From: Bacteroidota bacterium
GTDB lineage: Bacteria; Bacteroidota; Rhodothermia; Rhodothermales; UBA10348
Assembly: GCA_027622005.1 (NCBI GenBank)
Contig: JAQBZH010000023.1
Location: 1-35,224 of the forward strand
Direction: 5' to 3'
DNA: 35,224 bases
Shown here: positions 1 through 6,615 of the stretch, in pieces
Layout: each line of letters starts with the position of its first letter
How positions within the stretch are numbered: the stretch's first letter is position 1
Program-made: the position numbers and the translations under genes
Notes under the pieces: model-generated
What the model saw: only the letters and a program-made list of their open reading frames with translations
Told to the model about the DNA's origin: nothing
The model's database searches: none

Positions 1-786
1 CGTCACCTCGACTGCACGTGAAAATTCTTCGGCCTGCCTAATCGCATTTTGACCGGTCGACGCGTCCAACACCAGCAATACCTCGTGTGGAGCGTTCGGA
101 ATGATCTTTTCCATTACGCGCTTAACCTTTGACAATTCGTCCATTAGGCCTCCCTTCGTATGCAAGCGGCCAGCGGTATCTAACAGGACGACGTCTACTT
201 TTTTCGCTTTGGCTGCCGCTAAGGTATCGTACGCTACGGCAGCTGGATCGGCCCCGTGGCCCTGTTTCACAATCGGCACACCGGCCCGCTCCGCCCAAAT
301 TTCGAGTTGTTCGGTGGCAGCGGCTCTAAACGTGTCGCCTGCCCCCATTAACACCGATTTTCCCGCCTCTTTGTAGCTGGCTGCCAATTTCCCGATAGTT
401 GTCGTTTTTCCAACTCCATTGACTCCAACGACCATAATTACGTGGGGTGAATTCGGCAGCGGTGCCTCAAATTCGAGGGGGCGATCAGGACTACCGCCCA
501 GCAACAAACCCGTTATCTCGTCCCTGATCAATGCGTTGAGATCGGAAGTGGAAACAAATCTATCCCGCGATACCCTTTTTTCGACTCTCTTGATGATATC
601 AAGCGTAGTCGCAACGCCCACATCGCTCGTTACCAAGAGTTCTTCGAGGCCGTCCAAAAAAGATTCATCGACTTGATCCCGTCCCCGAACCAGATTGTTC
701 AATTTTCCAAAAAATGACGTGCGGGTTTTCTCCAGGCCAGTCTCAAGCGACTCCTGTTGAACTTTTTTTCGATTAAACAGACCCAT
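1..786 (-). CDS. ftsY: Signal recognition particle receptor FtsY, 3' end cut by window edge
   Basis: GTPase that docks SRP-ribosome complexes at the inner membrane during co-translational insertion of membrane proteins. The first 262 codons are in the window, read on the minus strand from ATG at 786; the C-terminus lies beyond base 1. A short charged N-terminal helix is followed by the NG domain. The P-loop GVNGVGKTT is at residues 121-129, the G2-region motif DTFRAAA at about 151-157, and the G3 motif DTAGR at 203-207. The long acidic A-domain of enterobacterial FtsY is absent, which is common outside Proteobacteria. It lies 45 bases downstream of the CDP-alcohol phosphatidyltransferase on the same strand, so the two may be co-transcribed. 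No Shine-Dalgarno sequence precedes the start. Family identity is essentially certain from the motifs. Confidence 0.97.
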   Translation of the reverse strand, partial: MGLFNRKKVQQESLETGLEKTRTSFFGKLNNLVRGRDQVDESFLDGLEELLVTSDVGVATTLDIIKRVEKRVSRDRFVSTSDLNALIRDEITGLLLGGSPDRPLEFEAPLPNSPHVIMVVGVNGVGKTTTIGKLAASYKEAGKSVLMGAGDTFRAAATEQLEIWAERAGVPIVKQGHGADPAAVAYDTLAAAKAKKVDVVLLDTAGRLHTKGGLMDELSKVKRVMEKIIPNAPHEVLLVLDASTGQNAIRQAEEFSRAVEVT

Positions 787-831
787 CTAACTACATCCAA
801 TTAAAGAAAAACAATTAAATCTCGCCTACAA

Positions 832-1506
832 TTAAGCTTGTGGCAAAATACGGTCGTCAGGATTACCGGTGTCGGTATTTAATTCCGTCGACGGGTCCAA
901 ATTTGAATTACTGGCCGGAGGGCCTTCAGCATGCCCCTTGGTTGGACCGGCTTTCAGCAAAGAAAAAAACCGAAGGAAATAACGGAAAAACGAGTAGGCC
1001 AATAGGAAGACCGTAGCCCAGATACAAAATTCGAGTACAGGATGGTCGGCCTTCAACAATGCGGCCAACGATGTAACGGCCACCCCAGTCACAGCCACTT
1101 TGCCTGCCCACAAACTGAGCACAATGCGGCCGGTTTTGTGTTTTAGAACCGCGCCACCACCCAGAATACATAAATCTCGCGTTGCTAAAAGTAACAAAAA
1201 CCACATCGGCAAAGCACCTTTGAACGCTAGCGCGGCCACAACCATTCCTCCGCCAATTTTATCCGCAAGCGGGTCCAATACCTTTCCCCAATCCGAAACT
1301 GAATGGGACCACCTCGCGACTCTCCCGTCGAAATAGTCCGTGGCGATTGCGAGGAGTACCAACATCATGATCCACCACAGCGGGCCATCAATCATAATCA
1401 ACCAGAAAACGGGTAAAATTATGACCAATCGCGCCATGCTCAGCACATTTGGTACAGTCCAAAAAAGGCCAAGGTCTGACCAGGATTTATTCTGAAGAGG
1501 GGTCAT
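832..1506 (-). CDS. CDP-alcohol phosphatidyltransferase (PgsA-like)
   Basis: Integral membrane enzyme that transfers a phosphatidyl group from CDP-diacylglycerol to an alcohol in phospholipid head-group synthesis. The full family signature is visible: D57, D60-G61, A64-R65, G74, D78 and D82, matching D-x2-DG-x2-AR-x8-G-x3-D-x3-D. Several hydrophobic segments follow, and the last 30 or so residues form a polar, Pro/Asn/Asp-rich cytoplasmic tail. The length (224 residues) fits the family. Glycerol-3-phosphate (PgsA) is the most likely acceptor, but the sequence alone does not settle it. It lies upstream of ftsY and diverges from the glycosyltransferase across a 178-base gap. Its ATG start has no Shine-Dalgarno sequence. 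Confidence 0.9.
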   Translation of the reverse strand: MTPLQNKSWSDLGLFWTVPNVLSMARLVIILPVFWLIMIDGPLWWIMMLVLLAIATDYFDGRVARWSHSVSDWGKVLDPLADKIGGGMVVAALAFKGALPMWFLLLLATRDLCILGGGAVLKHKTGRIVLSLWAGKVAVTGVAVTSLAALLKADHPVLEFCIWATVFLLAYSFFRYFLRFFSLLKAGPTKGHAEGPPASNSNLDPSTELNTDTGNPDDRILPQA

Positions 1507-1561
1507 TCAAGACGATGGGTGAAAGGAAATGCAACCTCATACGCAGTAGTTGGATTCGCGT

Positions 1562-1577
1562 TCACCATTTTTGGTGA
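1562..1577. repeat. Perfect short inverted repeat between divergent genes
   Basis: TCACCA-TTTT-TGGTGA is a perfect 6-base-pair hairpin with a four-base loop, lying in the 178-base gap between the divergent phosphatidyltransferase and glycosyltransferase genes. It has no adjoining T-tract on either strand, so a terminator role is unlikely. It could be an operator half-site pair or chance. Confidence 0.3.
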
Positions 1578-1684
1578 TCTAATCGTGCATATTGAAACAT
1601 GAAATCAACCCAAATTAAGAACTGGGAATTAGATGAAGCCTTCCATTTCCGGAAACAACCTACTAAGCCCGCGTTTCAACCCGC

Positions 1685-2809
1685 ATGGCAACCACGGATA
1701 TAGCCTTTGTCCTCACCGGCGATCTCCACCGGAATATTCGCGCCCTTAAGCAAATCAGGTCGCTTTCTGACGGTGGCTTCTCGGTAAAGGTGTTTCATTT
1801 GGGTGGAAATGCTGCAAAGACAGCCCTGCCAAAGCTTGTTTCGGAACAGGTCGTTAGGGTTCCATCCGGTCGCGGTCCCCTCTACTTCCGCCGCATTCAC
1901 CAAGCCTTTCATTTAGCCCTCCAAGGTGTAAATGCCCGGTTATATCACGCTTCGGATTTATATGTGCTAAAAACCTGCGCAAAGAGCGCAAAGCGTGCCA
2001 ACGCGAAGTACTCATTTGATTCTCGAGAATTGTACGCACACGTTGCCGCCACGGCAGGACGACCTTGGGTCCGATGGTACTGGTCGAGGTTGGAACGAAG
2101 ATTACTACCCGGGTCCGCGGGCTTGTTCACAGTAAGCGATAGCATTGCCGATTTTTTGGCTCGAACTTACGGGGTTTCGCGGCCTATCGTGATCCACAAT
2201 GTGCCCGAGATGACCAACGAAGGGGCATTGACCCACGAAATATCTGGTGTTTTTCCGGGTGATGGCCTACCTGTTTTCGTGCACCTCGGCCAAATGAAAA
2301 TCGACCGGGGGTGCGAGCAATTGGTTGAGGCTATGACTTTGGTTGATGACGCGCATCTGGTATTTTTAGGTTTTGGTCCTATTCAGCCCAAACTCGAAGC
2401 GCTGGTGGCGGCAAAAATGCTGCAATCCCGCGTGCATTTTGTGCCACCCGTCGGGCCACGAGAGGTTCAGGCAGCGCTTCGAGGAGCTACGGTTGGAGTT
2501 ACCATGCTCGAAGACACCTGTTTGAATCATCGATTTGCACTGCCAAACAAACTTTTCGACTATATCCGCGCGGGACTTCCAATACTCGGTTCCAACCTGG
2601 TTGAGGTAGCACAAGTCGTTCAACAGAACACTCTTGGTAGAACCGCCGATCCATCTGACCACCGCGCCATTGCTCCCGTCATGAATGAAATGAAAAGATC
2701 ACCAGATTTACCGATTTGGTCCAAAAACGCTTCCGCCCTGTCTGAAACTTTTTCTTGGGAAAACGCTTCTCAAGCCTTTATGCAGGAAATGAACAGGATT
2801 TTATCTTAA
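1685..2809 (+). CDS. GT4-type glycosyltransferase
   Basis: Predicted soluble or membrane-associated GT-B glycosyltransferase of 374 residues, transferring a sugar from a nucleotide sugar in envelope or extracellular polysaccharide synthesis. The N-terminal half has a Rossmann start (AFVLTGDLHRN) and a mid-protein SFDSRELYAHVA segment typical of GT4 acceptor domains. The C-terminal half has the donor-binding pattern: VFLGFGP near residue 225, then NKLFDYIRAGLPIL around 297-310, equivalent to the GT4 nucleotide-sugar motif region. Substrate and linkage cannot be told from sequence. The thioredoxin-fold gene follows closely, with its start 15 bases after this stop. No Shine-Dalgarno sequence precedes the ATG. 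Confidence 0.85.
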   Translation: MATTDIAFVLTGDLHRNIRALKQIRSLSDGGFSVKVFHLGGNAAKTALPKLVSEQVVRVPSGRGPLYFRRIHQAFHLALQGVNARLYHASDLYVLKTCAKSAKRANAKYSFDSRELYAHVAATAGRPWVRWYWSRLERRLLPGSAGLFTVSDSIADFLARTYGVSRPIVIHNVPEMTNEGALTHEISGVFPGDGLPVFVHLGQMKIDRGCEQLVEAMTLVDDAHLVFLGFGPIQPKLEALVAAKMLQSRVHFVPPVGPREVQAALRGATVGVTMLEDTCLNHRFALPNKLFDYIRAGLPILGSNLVEVAQVVQQNTLGRTADPSDHRAIAPVMNEMKRSPDLPIWSKNASALSETFSWENASQAFMQEMNRILS

Positions 2810-2823
2810 ACCTCCTCCCTTCG

Positions 2824-3357
2824 ATGAACGGCAATCCGAAACCCCTCTTTCGTTCTTTTCTGTGTTTGTCGATGACGCTTTTTGTTTTGGGCGCCAATGT
2901 CTCCACAGGACAAGCCACCACGAATCTCGCGCCACAGATCGAATGGCCTAAGTTCAATGATGCGTTCGCGGCCGCAAAAAAGAGCAAGAAAATCGTTTTA
3001 ATAGACGTCTGGTCGGCCACCTGTGGTTGGTGCAGAAAGCAGCAGACAGAGGTTTACACGCAACCCGATCTGCAAAAATTTCTTTTCGACAAGTTTGAAC
3101 TGGGAAGATTAAACCTCGACGTCACCGACGATACCCTTTCATTTCGAGGCTATACGCTAAGCTCTCAGATGCTAGCGGGCGGATTGGGTGCAACGGGTAC
3201 CCCGACGACGGTGTTTATGGAGGCCGATGGAGCTTACATCACCCGATTACAGGGTTTTCATGCGTACGACGACTTTTACGATGTGCTCCGATTCATTGGG
3301 ACAGAGTCGTTTCGTGAAATGTCCTTCGAGGAATTTATGGCGGCACCTAAAAAATAA
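2824..3357 (+). CDS. Exported thioredoxin-fold protein with CGWC active site
   Basis: Probable periplasmic thiol-disulfide oxidoreductase, 177 residues from ATG 2824. I prefer this start over the in-frame upstream ATG at 2755 because the longer form would overlap the glycosyltransferase gene, while the shorter form begins with a good signal peptide (hydrophobic core about residues 9-24, polar region near 28). The mature part is a thioredoxin fold: the strand KIVLIDVW, then C67-G-W-C70 within SATCGWC, then a GTPTTVF segment carrying the cis-proline. This resembles the thioredoxin-related (SoxW/Thioredoxin_2) proteins common in Bacteroidota. The physiological partner is unknown. Confidence 0.85.
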   Translation: MNGNPKPLFRSFLCLSMTLFVLGANVSTGQATTNLAPQIEWPKFNDAFAAAKKSKKIVLIDVWSATCGWCRKQQTEVYTQPDLQKFLFDKFELGRLNLDVTDDTLSFRGYTLSSQMLAGGLGATGTPTTVFMEADGAYITRLQGFHAYDDFYDVLRFIGTESFREMSFEEFMAAPKK

Positions 3358-3382
3358 CCGCCTGCCCCTTCCAGTAGCCCAA

Positions 3383-3880
3383 TCAGTCTTTTTGCGGCCG
3401 ATCCTGAGCAAACGCCGTCTTTACCTTATAGGAAGATTCCCGGACGGACGGGGTGATTTTTGAAGCGCTTTCAGGTTGGTCTAATTCCCGGACAGACACC
3501 GAAAGCTGGGTCGCGTTTAGATTGGGAATGGGCAGATCTTGAATCGTTGATCCAGATGCTTGAGAATCCCCCCCCTTTTCAACGAGTGGAATGACCGAGT
3601 CAGTGAGATTGCACCGTGATTGAAGCTCATATTTCCACAGCGCGGCGCTCTGAATAATCATTTCCAATTCTTCTCCGCCGATCAGTCCGAAAACAATGAT
3701 ATTCGAAGACCAACGTACTTCTTGGATTTCAGACAGCAAGATCACCCGCTTGTAAAACAAACCCTTCAGTACGATCCGATCGGGCATTAATCTGGCCACA
3801 CCGAAAAATACGCGATGAAATTCTAAATCGAATTTTGACTTTAGAATGACCACGTTTTCAATATTTTGATTCTTCCTCAT
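3383..3880 (-). CDS. Unknown 165-residue protein, possible PH-like N-terminal domain
   Basis: Not recognised. The first 85 residues alternate hydrophobic and charged stretches (FHRVFFGVARLMPDRIVLKG, then a VILLSEIQEVRW segment) in a pattern that could be the beta strands of a PH- or GRAM-like domain. The remaining 80 residues are low-complexity, Ser/Pro/Gln-rich and probably disordered. There is no signal peptide or membrane helix. Its ATG begins immediately after the stop codon of the nitrilase-family gene (stop 3881-3883, start 3878-3880), so translational coupling and a shared function are likely. It converges on the thioredoxin gene with a 25-base gap. Codon use looks like that of its neighbours. 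Confidence 0.7.
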   Translation of the reverse strand: MRKNQNIENVVILKSKFDLEFHRVFFGVARLMPDRIVLKGLFYKRVILLSEIQEVRWSSNIIVFGLIGGEELEMIIQSAALWKYELQSRCNLTDSVIPLVEKGGDSQASGSTIQDLPIPNLNATQLSVSVRELDQPESASKITPSVRESSYKVKTAFAQDRPQKD

Positions 3881-4732
3881 CTACCGCTCGATAACCCCAA
3901 TTTCCCTACTACCAACAACCGTATCTGAATACGTTCCTGGCCGTCTGTGTTTCATGAAAAGTGTTCTGGCGGGTGAATTTTCGACCTGATCGAAATCAAG
4001 GTCAGCATATAAAATAGCATCTACATCGGCGGGAGCCTGGGCCACTATTTGACCCATTGGGTCCGTGACAAAGGACTCCCCGGCAAACGTTAATACTTCT
4101 TCACGACCGACCCGATTGGACAAGGCCATATAATATCCATTCTGAAAAGATCCAGCCTGAAGCTCAGCCTCGAAAACGCCTTTTGGCCATTCCCCGGATG
4201 CTCCCGCTTGTGGTATAACAACGAGCTGAGCATCCTGAAGGGTTAGCGCCCTTAGGTATTCAGGAAAATGACGGTCATAGCAAATACAAACGCCAATGCG
4301 ACCATATGCCGTGTCGTATACCGGAGCACCCGTGTCGCCCTCATCATAATAATCTTGCTCATAAAACGATTCATACTGGGTGATATGCATCATTCGAGTC
4401 GTTCCTACTATCGATCCATCGGCGTCAATAACCGGGGATGAGTCGAACGCTTTTGCGCCGTCTCTTTCGTATAGGTTGAGGACGATAACCACGTTGTGCT
4501 TTGCCGCAAGATCGCAAAAAACATTTGTAGTCGGACCTGGAATGGGCTCGGAATGCTCCATTCTATTGCCCTTAAGCGGCAACTGAGGAAAAAACCGAGT
4601 AAATGCCAACTCGGGGAAAACCAGTATTTGAGCGCCATTCTGGATGGCGATTTTCGCGTTTTCTATACCTTTTTTCAGGTTCGCAGCGTGATCCTTAGAA
4701 GCAGACTGCTGAATTAAAGCGATACGTGGCAT
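3881..4732 (-). CDS. Nitrilase-superfamily C-N hydrolase with Lys-to-Met change
   Basis: Member of the carbon-nitrogen hydrolase (nitrilase/N-carbamoylputrescine amidase-like) superfamily, 283 residues, cytoplasmic. The Glu of the triad is in LVFPELAF (E41) and the nucleophile is in CICYDRHFPE (C151). Further family blocks are the GD after FYEQDYY and the AGESFVTDPMG strand region. Where family members usually read Y-R-K-x-H-I, this protein reads T-R-M-M-H-I (residues 112-117), so the catalytic Lys position appears to be Met114, codon ATG at 4393-4391. All else is intact, so it is either a subfamily with altered chemistry or a non-hydrolytic member. It is directly abutted by the 165-residue unknown gene. 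Substrate unknown. Confidence 0.88.
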   Translation of the reverse strand: MPRIALIQQSASKDHAANLKKGIENAKIAIQNGAQILVFPELAFTRFFPQLPLKGNRMEHSEPIPGPTTNVFCDLAAKHNVVIVLNLYERDGAKAFDSSPVIDADGSIVGTTRMMHITQYESFYEQDYYDEGDTGAPVYDTAYGRIGVCICYDRHFPEYLRALTLQDAQLVVIPQAGASGEWPKGVFEAELQAGSFQNGYYMALSNRVGREEVLTFAGESFVTDPMGQIVAQAPADVDAILYADLDFDQVENSPARTLFMKHRRPGTYSDTVVGSREIGVIER

Positions 4733-4794
4733 TCCGAAGTCCTAATAAATCGAAGTCGTCCTATCGTGTTGTACGCCAACGGTTCCCAATATGA

Positions 4795-5469
4795 CTAATT
4801 TGCGCTTGGTACGTTTGAAGTCGGCCCGAAGGCTCCTGCCGCCAATGTCACCGCGAATAATACGGCAAGCAGAATCCCACCTACTTTAATAGCCCCGCGA
4901 AGTCCCGTATTATTTTTATTTTTTTGAACGGTTTGTTCTTCTTTCACTAGCTGGGCATAAGTCGAGTCAGTGAGTTGATGAACAAATGGGGCTTCCACTT
5001 TTTCGGCCATTTGATGGGTAAGCTGTTCCAACCAGTACAGGCCAATCAGATTGTCCGATGCCTTTGGATTTCCGTTTACCCGTTGAAAAGTCCCCTTCAC
5101 CTGTACAAAAACGGCGTTATTGCTAGCCTGGGTATTAACGGAGACCTTCATTAGCAAATTGGCCAGATCTTTGACTGGCTCGAGACTGTCCGCCAAGGCT
5201 TGCTGAATAGTCTGAAGACTCTGGTAATCCGTTTGGATAAGTCCGAGCCTATCGTTGGCAAGCGTGATGGAGAAGTTGCTCTCGATTAGCTTCGATAATG
5301 CGTGGTCGACAATAGCTTCACGATCTTTCATCGACGTAAAAGCCACTGATTCAACCAGACTTCGAACCGGCGCGGGGTTCGTGGCATAGCGCGCCTGTGA
5401 ACAGCCGGTAAAAACCAAACTGAACGACAGTAGGGAAGCAATCCAGGCCGTTTTTCTCTTACTAACCAC
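4795..5469 (-). CDS. Predicted lipoprotein with C-terminal membrane segment, unknown function
   Basis: 224 residues from a GTG start. The N-terminus is a lipoprotein signal: KRK, a hydrophobic core, then FTGC with Cys23 as the lipidation site. The mature part (about 40-185) is mixed alpha/beta, with a plausible small domain containing repeated S/T-rich strands and a LIGLYWLEQLTHQ helix. Residues about 196-215 are a strongly hydrophobic Ala/Leu/Val segment close to the C-terminus, preceded by basic residues, which looks like a transmembrane helix. I do not recognise the family. It sits between prmC and the nitrilase-family gene on the same strand with gaps of 95 and 62 bases. Confidence 0.7.
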   Translation of the reverse strand: MVSKRKTAWIASLLSFSLVFTGCSQARYATNPAPVRSLVESVAFTSMKDREAIVDHALSKLIESNFSITLANDRLGLIQTDYQSLQTIQQALADSLEPVKDLANLLMKVSVNTQASNNAVFVQVKGTFQRVNGNPKASDNLIGLYWLEQLTHQMAEKVEAPFVHQLTDSTYAQLVKEEQTVQKNKNNTGLRGAIKVGGILLAVLFAVTLAAGAFGPTSNVPSAN

Positions 5470-5564
5470 GTTCTACGATATCTATAAAGGTTGCGTATTA
5501 ATGATCGGCCTACCAAAGGTTCTCTTAAACGAAATAAGAAACCTCGAGAGGCTTAGCGCTGCTA

Positions 5565-6425
5565 TCAATCAACGCTGGCTACCACAAATCGGTCCAGCTT
5601 CGACAGGTCCTTTTGAATAGAGACCTGAAAAAAACCGTGACCTTCAAATATTTGACTCACCTCGAGCCCGTAGTTGGAATGAATTTCGACACAGACCAGT
5701 CCACCTGGAGCGAGTAAACCGGGTGATATTGCTGCTATTCTCCGGTAGAAAATCAAAGGATCCTCCCCGGCAAATAGAGCCAGATGCGGTTCGTACTGAA
5801 CGACTTCGCGCTGAAGAGTTGCCCTTTCTGAAAGGGGAACGTAGGGCGGGTTGGATATGATTAAATCGAAAGGGCCTCCGGAAATCGTGTCCGTAAGAAT
5901 ATTGAGGGCTTCAAAATGGACAGTCGCTCCCAGCCGGACAGCATTTTTCGCAGCCAAAACCAGCGCCTCTTCGGAAATGTCTAACGCTGAAACCTGACTA
6001 TTAGGCCGCTCAAGTGCCAGAGTGACCGCCAAGCACCCCGAACCAGTTCCAATATCGAGGATTCGTGGAGCTGCAGACTTCCCTGTGTTCGAAAGTGCCC
6101 ACTCTACGATTAACTCAGTTTCCGGACGGGGAATCAACACACTAGGGCCGACTTCAAAATCCCGACCATAAAAAGCGCCAACACCTAAAATGTATTGCAG
6201 AGGCTCTCCACAGAGCCGGCGTTCAACCATATCGTGAAACGTGTCGAGCCATCGGGTAGGAATTTCCTCAACTGAACCGATCATCCACTGAATCCGCGTG
6301 GCACCCGTTGCGGATTCCATCATCCATTCCCATTCTCGTTTGCTTACATCGATTCCGGCTTCGATACCCCTACGCATCGAATCTTCCAGGGCTTGAAGTA
6401 AAAGGGGGGTGATTTCGGATGACAC
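5565..6425 (-). CDS. prmC: Peptide chain release factor glutamine methyltransferase PrmC
   Basis: Methylates the Gln of the GGQ motif in release factors 1 and 2, using S-adenosylmethionine. 286 residues, the usual length. An N-terminal helical domain (1-about 95) carries LCGEPLQYILG, a hallmark of the family. The SAM motif DIGTGSG is at 124-130 and the catalytic NPPY motif at 192-195, followed by VPLSE. The start is GTG at 6425. In many genomes prmC sits beside prfA; here no release factor gene is near. It is divergent from the glucan phosphorylase gene across 190 bases. Confidence 0.95.
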   Translation of the reverse strand: MSSEITPLLLQALEDSMRRGIEAGIDVSKREWEWMMESATGATRIQWMIGSVEEIPTRWLDTFHDMVERRLCGEPLQYILGVGAFYGRDFEVGPSVLIPRPETELIVEWALSNTGKSAAPRILDIGTGSGCLAVTLALERPNSQVSALDISEEALVLAAKNAVRLGATVHFEALNILTDTISGGPFDLIISNPPYVPLSERATLQREVVQYEPHLALFAGEDPLIFYRRIAAISPGLLAPGGLVCVEIHSNYGLEVSQIFEGHGFFQVSIQKDLSKLDRFVVASVD

Positions 6426-6615
6426 AGAATGAAAGCGTTAGACGTGGGGCATAATATACCCCATACCTGACGAACCGCGCACAAGCCCTCCGCCGCTGAG
6501 AAAGAGTAGGTTTTAAGCATCATTTCATCGTTGGGCTAGGCCGTCTGGTGTATCTTGCCGGCTCGTAATCCGGAAATACTTAGCGGCCACCGCACTCTTC
6601 AATCCTCACCCATTT

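Noticed and set aside
101-676. Plus-strand ORFs opposite ftsY
   Set aside because: They are shadows of ftsY, which reads through the whole region on the minus strand with intact GTPase motifs.
6531-6557. Possible glgP promoter, TTG at 6531 and TATCTTG at 6551
   Set aside because: Spacing is too short for a sigma-70 promoter (14 bases) and only marginal for a Bacteroidota-type one, so I did not list it as a feature.
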